A stretch of 10,443 nt of DNA from Alphaproteobacteria bacterium (GTDB lineage: Bacteria > Pseudomonadota > Alphaproteobacteria > Thalassobaculales > Thalassobaculaceae): assembly GCA_028822575.1 (NCBI GenBank), contig JAPKDN010000063.1, positions 1 to 10,443 on the forward strand, read 5' to 3'. Numbering within the stretch: the stretch's first letter is position 1; each line of letters opens with the position of its first letter. Below the pieces are notes generated by a model that saw only the letters and a program-made list of their open reading frames with translations, had not been told where the DNA came from and ran no database searches. A program made the position numbers and the translations under genes. Shown piece by piece: positions 1 through 7,090 of this stretch.

Positions 1-548
1 GTCAATTTTTCGGAGTCATTGGCCCGAAGCGGCTCAATATAGGTCGAACCAAACGGCGAGCGAAAGAAACCCGCCTTGCTAATTCCAAAACCATCAGCGT
101 TTTTGGCTGCGGGCGTCCAGGCGGACTCATCTCCGGAGTTAATGCCGATGCCGAACTCTGACGGAGCATAATTCATCTTATACATCGCCGAGTTTTCGGA
201 ACCGACGTTGATTTCACCGAAGCCACCCTTGAGGATCAGGTACGACTCATCGATCTGGTCGCCGGAATTGGAATTGGCTTCAAGCTGAACGTTCACGCCA
301 ACGGAGATACCGTTATCCAGCGTGGTCATGCCCTTGAAGTGGATTTCTGAGTCCGACTTGACGTCGAAGCCACCGAAGTCCTGATCGTTGGCGCCGTCGC
401 CGCCGTCATCGTTGTTCGAATAACCGAACCACTGCTCCATGTAACCACCAACACTAATCTTGATTTTTTCGGCGGCAATCGCTGAGGGGGCGGCGACGAT
501 CATGCCAGCGGCAACAATCGCCGTCGTTCCGAGAAGAATTTTTTTCAT
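1..548 (-). CDS. Outer-membrane porin, N-terminal part (runs off left edge)
   Basis: About 182 codons read leftward from an ATG at 548-546 without a stop, so the C-terminal part lies outside the window. The start is supported by a GGGAG ribosome-binding site (557-561) 8 bases upstream. Residues 1-25 form a clear Sec signal peptide: MKK, a hydrophobic stretch, and an Ala-X-Ala type cleavage site (SAIA/AEK). The mature part begins with a beta-strand-like KIKISVGGYMEQWFGY, then a Gly/Asp-rich loop. Alternating amphipathic strands and Gly-rich turns follow, including ESYLILKGGFGEINVGSE, a pattern typical of the trimeric 16-stranded Gram-negative porin family in Rhodospirillales. The inferred role is passive diffusion of small hydrophilic solutes across the outer membrane. 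Solute selectivity cannot be read from the sequence. It is divergent from the DUF3576 gene. A more specific porin class is possible because only the first half is visible. Confidence 0.85.
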   Translation of the reverse strand, partial: MKKILLGTTAIVAAGMIVAAPSAIAAEKIKISVGGYMEQWFGYSNNDDGGDGANDQDFGGFDVKSDSEIHFKGMTTLDNGISVGVNVQLEANSNSGDQIDESYLILKGGFGEINVGSENSAMYKMNYAPSEFGIGINSGDESAWTPAAKNADGFGISKAGFFRSPFGSTYIEPLRANDSEKL

Positions 549-563
549 TTCACAGTCTCCCGA

Positions 564-580
564 GAGTCACGTACATGACT
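564..580. repeat. Direct repeat copy 1, near-palindromic, upstream of porin
   Basis: This 17-base element (GAGTC-A-C-GT-ACATGACT) matches the copy at 625-641 at 14 of 17 positions. It contains an almost perfect 16-base palindrome (565-580) with one mismatched pair around a central GTAC. It lies 16 bases before the porin start codon, overlapping the leader. It could be an operator or an RNA stem near the ribosome-binding site. No known regulator motif is recognised. Confidence 0.4.
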
Positions 581-583
581 TAA

Positions 584-612
584 ACATCAAGTCAAAGCCG
601 GCACTTGAATGT
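584..612 (-). other. Possible leader hairpin of porin mRNA
   Basis: ACATCAAGT (584-592) and ACTTGAATGT (603-612) are inverted repeats, pairing 9 bases with one bulged base around a 10-base loop. A second pairing, GCCGG (597-601) with CCGGC (614-618), overlaps it and would compete, so two alternative folds can be drawn. The element would fall in the 5' leader of the porin transcript if the promoter at 637-665 is used. Function unknown; it may be chance. Confidence 0.25.
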
Positions 613-624
613 CCCGGCCTTCTT

Positions 625-641
625 GAGTCGCAGACATGACT
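625..641. repeat. Direct repeat copy 2 upstream of porin
   Basis: Second copy of the 17-base element, GAGTC-G-C-AG-ACATGACT, exactly 61 bases from copy 1, close to six helical turns. The flanks of the two copies show no other similarity, so a simple segmental duplication is not evident. It overlaps the candidate -10 box of the porin promoter, as a repressor operator would. Confidence 0.4.
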
Positions 642-665
642 ATGCCCGTCCTCCCTGGGCGTCAA
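637..665 (-). promoter_or_regulatory. Candidate porin promoter
   Basis: On the minus strand, TTGACG (660-665) is followed after 17 bases by TAGTCA (637-642). The -35 matches the sigma-70 consensus at 5 of 6 positions, but the -10 is weak. It would give a leader of roughly 80 bases carrying the inverted and direct repeats described separately. A second TTGACT (590-595) lies closer to the gene but lacks a good -10 at normal spacing. Inference from motif only. Confidence 0.25.
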
Positions 666-803
666 TCTTTGTGGGCACCATAGAGATGCAAATCTGTCTC
701 ATTGTGGCGAAAATGCAACAATGCAAAGGCTCTCGTGATACTCCTCCGGGTGGAGGCAAGAAAGGCTGGGAGAGATGGATCCAGAGTTCCACGTCGGATC
801 GAA

Positions 804-832
804 TTGTTAGATGCGCTAAGACACGCTAAAAG
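804..832 (+). promoter_or_regulatory. Candidate promoter for DUF3576 lipoprotein gene
   Basis: TTGTTA (804-809) and TAAAAG (827-832) are separated by 17 bases. The -35 matches the sigma-70 consensus at 4 of 6 positions and the -10 at 3 of 6. A transcript would start near 839, about 24 bases before the ATG at 863, leaving room for the AGGGAA ribosome-binding site. The position is right but the motif match is weak. Confidence 0.3.
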
Positions 833-862
833 GGTGCGAGAATCAGGCAGGGAACCATCAAG

Positions 863-1420
863 ATGATCACCCATGGGGTTAGAAAGTTGATAAAACAAAC
901 GTCGGTCGCGCTGATACTAGCGGCGTTGCTCGGATGCGAGGGGGCCGACGTCGAGTACAGTTACCCTAGGTCAGGCGCAGGAGGCGTTCCAACTTATGAG
1001 AAAAAGGAAAGCGTCTTTGGCGAAGGCGGGTTGACGCTTTTCGAAAACCAGGGCGCCCAGACTGAATCCAACGGGCAAGGTGGTGGGGGCATCGGCGTTA
1101 ACAGTTTCCTTTGGCGGGCGTCGCTTGACACTGTTGCCTTCATGCCGTTGCTGTCAGCAGACCCTTTTGGTGGCGTCATCATCACCGACTGGTACGCGCC
1201 ACCCGAAGCCGGAGAGGAGCGTTTTAAAGTCGATATATTCATTCTTGATCGCGCGCTCAGATCCGATGGGATTCGGGCAAAGGTGTTTAAACAACGGCGC
1301 GGAGCGGACGGTGGGTGGATTGATGCGAGCGCGAGTGATCAGCTTGACCGCCAGCTTGAAGACGCCATTCTAACTCGGGCGCGTGAACTCAGAATTCAGA
1401 CCGGGCCAAGTGCCAAATAA
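863..1420 (+). CDS. DUF3576 family lipoprotein
   Basis: 185-residue predicted outer-membrane or periplasmic lipoprotein. Residues 8-24 form a lipoprotein signal peptide with basic RK/K residues, a hydrophobic run, and a lipobox LLGC with Cys25 as the lipidated residue. After a Gly-rich low-complexity stretch (about 30-75), the conserved core GIGVNSFLWRASLDTV, then MPLLSADPFGGVIITDWY and a FKVDIFIL segment, identify the DUF3576 family. The family is common in Alphaproteobacteria, often directly upstream of leuS as here. Its biochemical function is not established. The chosen ATG has AGGGAA 8 bases upstream and places the signal peptide at the very N-terminus. leuS follows after 104 bases, and lptE, another lipoprotein gene, lies after leuS. 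A role in envelope or outer-membrane assembly is only an inference from the signal peptide and context. Confidence 0.88.
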   Translation: MITHGVRKLIKQTSVALILAALLGCEGADVEYSYPRSGAGGVPTYEKKESVFGEGGLTLFENQGAQTESNGQGGGGIGVNSFLWRASLDTVAFMPLLSADPFGGVIITDWYAPPEAGEERFKVDIFILDRALRSDGIRAKVFKQRRGADGGWIDASASDQLDRQLEDAILTRARELRIQTGPSAK

Positions 1421-1437
1421 GGCGAGCGGCCATTTTT
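1404..1437 (+). terminator. Weak hairpin plus T-run after DUF3576 gene
   Basis: GGCC (1404-1407) pairs with GGCC (1428-1431) and TGCC (1411-1414) with GGCG (1421-1424), across a 3-by-3 internal loop. The apical loop is AAATAA and contains the stop codon. Five T residues follow (1433-1437) and another five lie at 1443-1447. The interrupted stem makes it at best a partial terminator or attenuator between the lipoprotein gene and leuS. Confidence 0.25.
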
Positions 1438-1524
1438 AAACCTTTTTGATCGATAATTCCGCGCGCTAGGACGCCGCTAATCGTAATTTGGAACCGGTTT
1501 GACCGTCACTGGAGTTTTCAACCC

Positions 1525-4086
1525 ATGGCCCGATATAATTTCCGTGAGACCGAGGAGAAATGGCACGGGCGCTGGGCTAAAGCCGGCAAATTTGCGGTTT
1601 CGGTGGATCCGAGCCGCCCTAAATATTTCGTGCTTGAGATGTTTCCATATCCGTCCGGCCGCATCCATATGGGGCACGTCCGAAACTACGCGCTTGGCGA
1701 CTTGGTGGCCCGGTACAAAAAGGCGCGCGGCTTTAATGTTCTGCACCCCATGGGGTGGGACGCTTTCGGGTTGCCGGCCGAAAACGCCGCGTTTGAGCGC
1801 CGTGTACATCCAGCGGACTGGACCAGTGAGAACATCGCGTCCATGCGCGAACAGTTGCAGGCCATGGGCCTCTCTTATGACTGGAACCGCGAACTCGCGA
1901 CCTGCGAGCCGGATTACTATCGCCACGAACAGAAAATGTTTTTGGATTTCCTGCGCAACGGTCTGGCCTACCGCAAGGAAAGCTGGGTCAATTGGGATCC
2001 CATGGAAAATACCGTCCTCGCGAATGAACAGGTTATCGATGGTTGCGGCTGGCGCTCAGGCGCGACAGTGGAAAAGCGGCTGTTGTCTCAATGGTTCCTG
2101 AAGATCACCGAATTCGGCGACGATCTTCTAGATTCGCTCAAGACGTTGGGCCGCTGGCCCGACCGCGTTCGGCTCATGCAACGCAATTGGATCGGTCGCT
2201 CCGAGGGCGCGCATGTACTATTTGAGATCGCAGGGCACGAGGAAAAGCTCGAGGTTTTCACTACCCGCCCCGACACTCTTTATGGGGCATCGTTTTGTGC
2301 TATCGCAGCCAATCATCCTTTGGCGATTTGGGCGTCAAAAACAGACGATAAGATCTCGGACTTCATTGCCGAATGCAACCAGATGAGCACCAGCGAAGCG
2401 GCGATCGAAACCGCCGAAAAGCGGGGGCATGACACCGGGTTAAAGGCCCGTCATCCGATCATCGACGGATTGGAATTGCCTATCTATGTAGCGAATTTTG
2501 TATTGATGGATTACGGCACCGGTGCGATCTTCGGGTGCCCAGCTCATGATCAACGCGATTTAGATTTTGCCCGGGCCTATGATCTTCCCGTGTTACCCGT
2601 AGTCCTTCCGAATGATGCAGACCCAGAAACATTCGGGATCGGCGCCGAGGCCTATGTAGGACCCGGAACAATATACAATTCCGGTTTTCTTGACGGGCTC
2701 GCCATCGAAGAGGCTAAATCCATGATTGCCCGTCGATTGGAAACCGATGGATCTGGCCGACGCGCGATCACCTATCGGTTGCGTGATTGGGGCGTCTCCC
2801 GACAGCGGTACTGGGGCTGTCCGATACCCATCATCCATTGCGCAAGGTGTGGGATAGTGCCGGTTCCAGACGCTAATTTACCCGTTACCCTTCCCAGGGA
2901 TGTTGATTTTGACGCGCCGGGCAATCCGCTCGACAATCATCCGAGCTGGAAACACACCGCCTGCCCGAGCTGCGGCGAGGCAGCAACGCGTGAAACCGAT
3001 ACGTTTGACACTTTCTTCGAGTCGTCCTGGTATTTCGCGCGGTTCTGCGACCCGAATAGCGCTGAGGCCTTCAGCCGGGAATCCGTCGATTATTGGATGC
3101 CAGTGGATCAGTACATTGGCGGGATCGAGCACGCCGTTCTCCATCTTTTGTATTCCCGGTTTTTCACCCGGGCGCTTCGGAAATGCGGATATATTGGCAT
3201 CGACGAGCCATTCGCCGGGCTGATGACTCAAGGCATGGTTTGCCACGAAACCTATCGTGATTCGGAAGGCTGGCTGTTTCCGGATGACATACGAAAAACC
3301 GAGGATGGTAGCTATGTTACGGTAGCAGGCGGGCGGAAGGTGACCGTCGGTCGTACCGAGAAGATGAGCAAATCCAAACGCAACGTGGTGGATCCAGAAA
3401 CGATCATTAAAACCTATGGTGCTGACACGGCAAGGCTGTTCATGTTGTCGGATTCACCGCCTGAACGCGATTTGGAATGGACCGAATCTGGCGTAGAGGG
3501 CGCCTGGCGCTATCTCAATCGGCTTTGGCAACGGATCACCGAGTCATCGGTACCCTTTCCACCAGCGGGAACGGCCAGGCCGGACGATATTTCCACGCAA
3601 GCCGCCGAGCTTGAAAGAACAATCCACAAAACCACGAAGGCGGTCGAAGAAAGCATTGAAAAGTGGAGGTTCAACAGCGCCGTGGCGCAGGTGCGTGAAT
3701 TGAGTAACGTTTTGGCGACCTTCAAGGGAGAAGCCACCGGCGAGGCATGGATGTTGCGTCACGGCTACGAAGTTTTATTGCGCCTCATAGAGCCGATGAC
3801 CCCCCATATTGCCGAGGAAATCTGGGAACACCTAGGGCAGCCTGGCTTTTTATGTGATGCGCCTTGGCCGAAATATGATGATTCCTTAGTTACAGACGAC
3901 ACGATCACTATCGGAGTGCAAGTCAACGGAAAATTGCGCGGCACGATCGAGATAGCCCGTGATACGGCCGAGGAAACCGTGAAGGCTGTGGCCTTAAAAC
4001 TGGAAAATGTTCGAAAAATTCTTGGCGACAATCAACCGCGACGGGTCATCGTTGTACCGAATAGGGTCGTCAATGTTGTGGCGTAA
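1525..4086 (+). CDS. leuS: Leucyl-tRNA synthetase
   Basis: 853-residue cytoplasmic class I aminoacyl-tRNA synthetase that charges tRNA-Leu with leucine using ATP; E. coli LeuRS has 860 residues. The HIGH signature appears as HMGH at 48-51 within [20 protein letters not shown] is at 613-617. The CP1 editing domain is present, with the threonine-rich TTRPDT at 246-251 and the conserved aspartate at 342 in AHDQRD, so hydrolysis of mischarged tRNA should be intact. A zinc-knuckle insertion has CxxC pairs at 439/442 and 480/483. [10 protein letters not shown] (495-504) belongs to the catalytic fold. The anticodon-binding domain and the C-terminal VNGKLRG (800-806) are complete. The ATG has GGAG 10 bases upstream. 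The 3' end overlaps lptE by 14 bases, which suggests translational coupling. No oddities in motifs or length. Confidence 0.98.
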   Translation: MARYNFRETEEKWHGRWAKAGKFAVSVDPSRPKYFVLEMFPYPSGRIHMGHVRNYALGDLVARYKKARGFNVLHPMGWDAFGLPAENAAFERRVHPADWTSENIASMREQLQAMGLSYDWNRELATCEPDYYRHEQKMFLDFLRNGLAYRKESWVNWDPMENTVLANEQVIDGCGWRSGATVEKRLLSQWFLKITEFGDDLLDSLKTLGRWPDRVRLMQRNWIGRSEGAHVLFEIAGHEEKLEVFTTRPDTLYGASFCAIAANHPLAIWASKTDDKISDFIAECNQMSTSEAAIETAEKRGHDTGLKARHPIIDGLELPIYVANFVLMDYGTGAIFGCPAHDQRDLDFARAYDLPVLPVVLPNDADPETFGIGAEAYVGPGTIYNSGFLDGLAIEEAKSMIARRLETDGSGRRAITYRLRDWGVSRQRYWGCPIPIIHCARCGIVPVPDANLPVTLPRDVDFDAPGNPLDNHPSWKHTACPSCGEAATRETDTFDTFFESSWYFARFCDPNSAEAFSRESVDYWMPVDQYIGGIEHAVLHLLYSRFFTRALRKCGYIGIDEPFAGLMTQGMVCHETYRDSEGWLFPDDIRKTEDGSYVTVAGGRKVTVGRTEKMSKSKRNVVDPETIIKTYGADTARLFMLSDSPPERDLEWTESGVEGAWRYLNRLWQRITESSVPFPPAGTARPDDISTQAAELERTIHKTTKAVEESIEKWRFNSAVAQVRELSNVLATFKGEATGEAWMLRHGYEVLLRLIEPMTPHIAEEIWEHLGQPGFLCDAPWPKYDDSLVTDDTITIGVQVNGKLRGTIEIARDTAEETVKAVALKLENVRKILGDNQPRRVIVVPNRVVNVVA

Positions 4087-4585
4087 TCTTATTGGATTGG
4101 CTAGCGCGGCCCTGGTTATTACGGGACTGGCTGGGTGTGGGTTTAAACCGCTTTATGCGAGTAAGGGAGTGTCGGGCTCGGACACGGTCGCGCACTTGGC
4201 CGCAATTCGTATCGGCCCCATTCCCAACCGTTCCGGGCAACGGCTCCGGAACAGTCTTCAGGATAAATTAACGCCGCGTGGCAAGGACAGGGCGGCGCTA
4301 TACAGGCTTGAAGTATTGTTAAAGGAATCCAGATCGGATTTCATGATACTTCAGGATGCCACATCCACTTTGGCGAAAATGCGAATCAGCGCAAAATACG
4401 TGCTCAATGATATGAGATCAGGAAAGCCTTTAACCCGTGGCACCAGCGAATCCACTACGATTTTTAACATTGTAGAGTCGGGTTTCGCCAATCTTAACGC
4501 TCAGTCCGACGCTAGGTCACGAGCGGTTAACGAAATAAGTGACGATATCCGACTTCGGCTCGGGTTGTTTTTCAAGCGGCAATAA
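4073..4585 (+). CDS. lptE: LPS-assembly lipoprotein LptE (RlpB family)
   Basis: 170-residue outer-membrane lipoprotein. In the known pathway, LptE plugs the LptD barrel and helps deliver lipopolysaccharide to the outer leaflet. The N-terminus is a lipoprotein signal peptide (hydrophobic residues 6-19) ending in the lipobox LAGC with Cys22. It is followed directly by GFKPLY, the characteristic start of mature LptE proteins. The rest is a small alpha/beta domain that fits the family's length. I chose ATG 4073 because AGGG (4063-4066) lies 6 bases upstream and the signal peptide is then N-terminal. An upstream in-frame ATG at 4007 would bury the signal peptide behind 22 charged residues. The gene overlaps leuS by 14 bases and precedes holA by 19, so the three are probably cotranscribed. 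Sequence conservation in this family is low, so context and lipobox carry much of the call. Confidence 0.9.
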   Translation: MLWRNLIGLASAALVITGLAGCGFKPLYASKGVSGSDTVAHLAAIRIGPIPNRSGQRLRNSLQDKLTPRGKDRAALYRLEVLLKESRSDFMILQDATSTLAKMRISAKYVLNDMRSGKPLTRGTSESTTIFNIVESGFANLNAQSDARSRAVNEISDDIRLRLGLFFKRQ

Positions 4586-4604
4586 AAGTCATCAAGGGTG
4601 CGAG

Positions 4605-5648
4605 ATGAAGCTCCAGCAGCGGGACCTCCAACGAATTCTTGGCGAAAAGGCTGCTGGTTTGAGAGCTATCCTAGTCTACGGGCCAGACAATGGACATGTC
4701 AGTGAAACTGCGGACGCAATCGCCGCCAATGCCGTGGAGGATCTATCGGACCCCTTTGGGTCTGTGATCTTGACCGGCGACGAGGCTCGCAAAGACCCCG
4801 CCGTCTTGATGGACGCGGCCACAGCGCTGTCGCTAACTGGTGGCTCGCGTCTTGTTCGGGTTCGTGGGGCAACCGATGCACTCACGCCGCGCTTTCAGGA
4901 TCTTGTCGACGCGGAGGCCGTGGAAGCCCTCGTCATCGTTGAGGCGGATTCCCTGGACACCAGATCAAAGCTGCGCAAGCTTTTTGAATCCTCTCAAAAA
5001 ATGGGCGCGCTTGCCTGCTTCGGCGATGATGGCCCAGGCCCTTTGGTATTTGTTAAAAAGACCCTCCAAGAACGTGATGTCCGCATCCAATCGGACGCCC
5101 TAGAGCGTCTTGTCGCCAATCTTGGTGGGGATCGCCGACAGACCCGAAGCGAGCTGGATAAGCTCGCACTCATGGTGGGGCCCGGCGGCGAAATAGATCT
5201 CAATGACATAGTTCACGCCATTGGGGACAGTGGTTCCCTGGCGCTCGATGATATCGCATTCGCCGCGGCCGACGGCGACGGGGAGGCCTTGGATAGAGCA
5301 ATGACACGGGCGCGCGCAGATGGTGAGAATTCCGTGCGGGTATTGAGGGCAGCTACCTCCCATTTCCAGCGTCTTCATCAGGCCATTTGCTTGACAGAAA
5401 GCGGCACGTCACCAGATCAGGCCATCAGCGCTCTGAGACCACCAGTTTTTCGAAACCGACGAATACGTTTTGAGGCTCAACTTAATGCCTGGTCAGCGTC
5501 ACGCGTGGAACAATGCTTGGATCGGTTACTTGAAGCCGAGTATCGATGCAAATCCACCGGAATGCCGGACGCCGTAGTTTGCGCTCAAGCCCTAATTGGG
5601 GTCTGTCTTTCTCGAAGACCCACTCGCCGTACTCAACATGGCCGCTGA
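4605..5648 (+). CDS. holA: DNA polymerase III subunit delta
   Basis: 347 residues, close to the 343 of E. coli HolA. Delta is the clamp-loader subunit that binds and opens the beta sliding clamp during replication. Visible family features are the N-terminal AILVYGPDNGHV (21-32), where the ATPase-like fold starts without a functional Walker A, then GGSRLVRVR and EADSLDTRSKLRKLFE. These are followed by the ACFGDD strand, LGGDRRQTRSELDKLALM, and the C-terminal collar domain with RPPVFRNRRIRFEAQL. The ATG at 4605 is preferred over an in-frame one at 4539, which lies inside lptE: AAGGG (4594-4598) is 6 bases upstream and homologous sequence begins here. It is the last plus-strand gene and converges on the small ORF at 5666. 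A short hairpin-capable sequence (5599-5621) in its 3' end has no T-run, so no terminator is evident. Confidence 0.95.
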   Translation: MKLQQRDLQRILGEKAAGLRAILVYGPDNGHVSETADAIAANAVEDLSDPFGSVILTGDEARKDPAVLMDAATALSLTGGSRLVRVRGATDALTPRFQDLVDAEAVEALVIVEADSLDTRSKLRKLFESSQKMGALACFGDDGPGPLVFVKKTLQERDVRIQSDALERLVANLGGDRRQTRSELDKLALMVGPGGEIDLNDIVHAIGDSGSLALDDIAFAAADGDGEALDRAMTRARADGENSVRVLRAATSHFQRLHQAICLTESGTSPDQAISALRPPVFRNRRIRFEAQLNAWSASRVEQCLDRLLEAEYRCKSTGMPDAVVCAQALIGVCLSRRPTRRTQHGR

Positions 5649-5665
5649 ACACCAAATAAAATGGC

Positions 5666-6040
5666 TTATCCGTCGCTTAACTCGTGTTCGTCGTCCAGTC
5701 CAGGGTTTGGATCAATCACTTTGGGTGAGGAAGGAGCAGGCGTTTCATCTTGGCTGGCCAGGTTTTTCAAATCCATGTTCGCCGTGACCTTGGTCTCCTT
5801 TTCCACTATATCCACGCCTGCCTCTTTCTTCTGTTCCAGGGCTAGGGGATCGGCAATAACGAGAGCGTCCAGAGAACGCCTAATTAGAGCGCTGGGACCC
5901 GGGTCGTCTGCCTTGGTCGGATCAACCTCCAGCTCTATCCCCGTAGTTCTTTCGTCGATTTTAGAGGGCAGTTTATGCTCGATATTTTCCGTGGCCAGCA
6001 ACGTAGCCGTCTGAGCCATTAAGGCGTCGAAATCAATCAT
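5666..6040 (-). CDS. Hypothetical small acidic protein downstream of parB
   Basis: 124 codons from ATG 6040. I do not recognise the protein. It is strongly acidic (27 Asp/Glu against 12 Lys/Arg), with no signal peptide, membrane segment or cysteine. The N-terminal third (MIDFDALMAQTATLLATENI) and the middle (about 52-70) look helical. The C-terminal third is Pro/Ser/Asp-rich and probably disordered. Codon use looks like real coding, whereas the opposite-strand ORF over the same bases is a Ser-rich shadow. The start is uncertain: AGGG lies 13 bases and GAAGGAG 20 bases upstream. The frame is the same as parB and stays open all the way back to the parB amber codon, 27 codons earlier. It could therefore be a separate last gene of the mnmG-parB operon, a detached ParB extension, or a readthrough tail. 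Confidence 0.6.
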   Translation of the reverse strand: MIDFDALMAQTATLLATENIEHKLPSKIDERTTGIELEVDPTKADDPGPSALIRRSLDALVIADPLALEQKKEAGVDIVEKETKVTANMDLKNLASQDETPAPSSPKVIDPNPGLDDEHELSDG

Positions 6041-6121
6041 GACATTAGCTACGCCCTGCTCTCCTTCGTCGTCACACGTACCTGTTTTGAAGAGAGTTTC
6101 TTGGTCCAGACTCAGGGAATC

Positions 6122-7090
6122 CTAGCTCACCAAGTCATCGTCGGTGACCATAAGGGATCCCGAGGTGAACGGCACTTGGCCCGTGAGCCGGGCCAGGAGA
6201 TCATCAAGCTGCTCGAGGCTTTGATAGTGGATGGCCAAGGTGCCGCGCTCGGCATCTCTTTGAGCGATGTCAACTGTCAGTCCTAGGCTTTCCGTGATTG
6301 TTTGTTCTAGCGCGCGGGTATCGGCGTCTTTTTTGGGCGCTACACGTGATCGAACGGCGCTGGGCGGCTTTTGGGTTTTAGACCGGGCGTTCGTGCGGCC
6401 CTGGACCAGGCGTTCCGTTGCTCGCACCGAGAGCCCGCCGGCAACCACATAATCCGCTAGCCGTTCCGCATCCCCGGAAACCAGCAGCGCCCGGGCGTGA
6501 CCCGCAGTCAGCCTTCCCGCCTCAAGGTATTCGCGCGCCTTCGGTGGTAAAGCTAACAAACGTAATGTATTAGCTACATGACTTCGGCTTTTCCCGACAG
6601 CGTGTGCAACATCCTCTTGTGTGTGACCATATTCCTCGATCAGTCGTTGGAAACCGGCCGCTTCCTCAAGTGCAGTTAGATCGCTCCGTTGAATATTTTC
6701 AATAAGCGCAATTTCCAAGGCTTCTGTATCAGTAAACTCCCGCACCAAAGCCGGCATTTCATGCAGCCCCGCTATCTGTGCGGCCCGCCAACGACGCTCT
6801 CCAGCGATTATTTCCAGCCGCCCAGCCATCCCTTCACGCCGGCGGAGCAGGATGGGTTGCAGGACACCACGCTCGCGAATGCTCTCGGCCAATGTCTGCA
6901 ACTCAGACTCGTCAAATATACGGCGCGGCTGAGCGGAGCTAGGGTCAATGCTCTCAATCGCCACCTGACGAGTTTGACGCATACGATCTACCTGAGCGAC
7001 ATCAACCTCGTCATCGCCCAGCAACGACGAAAGGCCACGTCCGAGCTGGCGCCTTTTTCCAACGCCCGGCCCTGTGTCATCGCTGGTCAC
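6122..7090 (-). CDS. parB: Chromosome-partitioning protein ParB
   Basis: 322-residue DNA-binding CTPase of the ParABS segregation system; it loads at parS and spreads as a sliding clamp. The N-terminal GRGLSSLLGD (17-26) is the segment expected to contact ParA. The CTP-binding fold carries GVLQPI (75-80), GERRWRAAQ (97-105) and ENIQRSDL (131-138). A helix-turn-helix (about 157-180, TQEDVAHAVGKSRSHVANTL) reads parS. The C-terminal dimerisation domain ends with SLEQLDDLLARL (291-302). About 20 further residues (SGSLMVTDDDLVS end) exceed the usual end. The start is GTG in a GTGA overlap with the parA stop, implying coupled translation; the region before it is only purine-rich (AGAGAAAGAGA). Two parS sites lie about 1.1-1.4 kb upstream in rsmG. 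The gene ends in TAG, followed in frame by 151 open codons. Confidence 0.97.
   Translation of the reverse strand: MTSDDTGPGVGKRRQLGRGLSSLLGDDEVDVAQVDRMRQTRQVAIESIDPSSAQPRRIFDESELQTLAESIRERGVLQPILLRRREGMAGRLEIIAGERRWRAAQIAGLHEMPALVREFTDTEALEIALIENIQRSDLTALEEAAGFQRLIEEYGHTQEDVAHAVGKSRSHVANTLRLLALPPKAREYLEAGRLTAGHARALLVSGDAERLADYVVAGGLSVRATERLVQGRTNARSKTQKPPSAVRSRVAPKKDADTRALEQTITESLGLTVDIAQRDAERGTLAIHYQSLEQLDDLLARLTGQVPFTSGSLMVTDDDLVS

Larger units (their letters stand above)
549..862. other. Divergent intergenic region, porin / DUF3576 lipoprotein
   Basis: These 314 bases separate the two divergent starts and must hold promoters for both. I see weak promoter-like hexamers on each strand, a 17-base imperfect direct repeat (564-580 and 625-641), a hairpin-capable inverted repeat (584-612), and a weaker inverted repeat CATTGT/ACAATG (700-705, 718-723). 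Two overlapping opposite-strand ORFs of 74 and 78 codons cross the region. Neither has a convincing ribosome-binding site or a recognisable protein, so I treat it as non-coding. No tRNA-like structure or strong terminator is visible. Confidence 0.6.

Noticed and set aside
605..898. Two overlapping opposite-strand ORFs (74 and 78 codons) in the porin-DUF3576 intergenic region
   Set aside because: Both lack a convincing ribosome-binding site and recognisable sequence, they overlap each other, and the minus-strand one runs into the DUF3576 start.
1477..1926. 149-codon minus-strand ORF opposite the start of leuS
   Set aside because: Mirror of the strongly conserved leuS N-terminus including the HIGH region; best explained as an antisense shadow.
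4007..4072. Upstream ATG extension of lptE within leuS
   Set aside because: It would put 22 polar residues before the lipoprotein signal peptide; ATG 4073 has a well-spaced AGGG and a normal signal peptide.
4539..4604. Upstream ATG extension of holA within lptE
   Set aside because: The extra residues are a reading of the lptE 3' end in another frame; ATG 4605 has AAGGG at 6 bases and matches the expected HolA N-terminus.
5599..5621. GGGTCT/AGACCC hairpin as holA terminator
   Set aside because: Six-base stem with an 11-base loop, inside the coding sequence, and no T-run on either strand.
5661..6014. Plus-strand 117-codon ORF overlapping the small acidic gene
   Set aside because: Ser-rich, low-information translation lying opposite the minus-strand frame, whose codon use and composition look more protein-like; no ribosome-binding site and no family resemblance.
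6343..6352. CACGTG hexamers in parB and elsewhere in mnmG as further parS sites
   Set aside because: Their flanks do not match the TTT...AAA arms of parS; isolated CACGTG is expected by chance.
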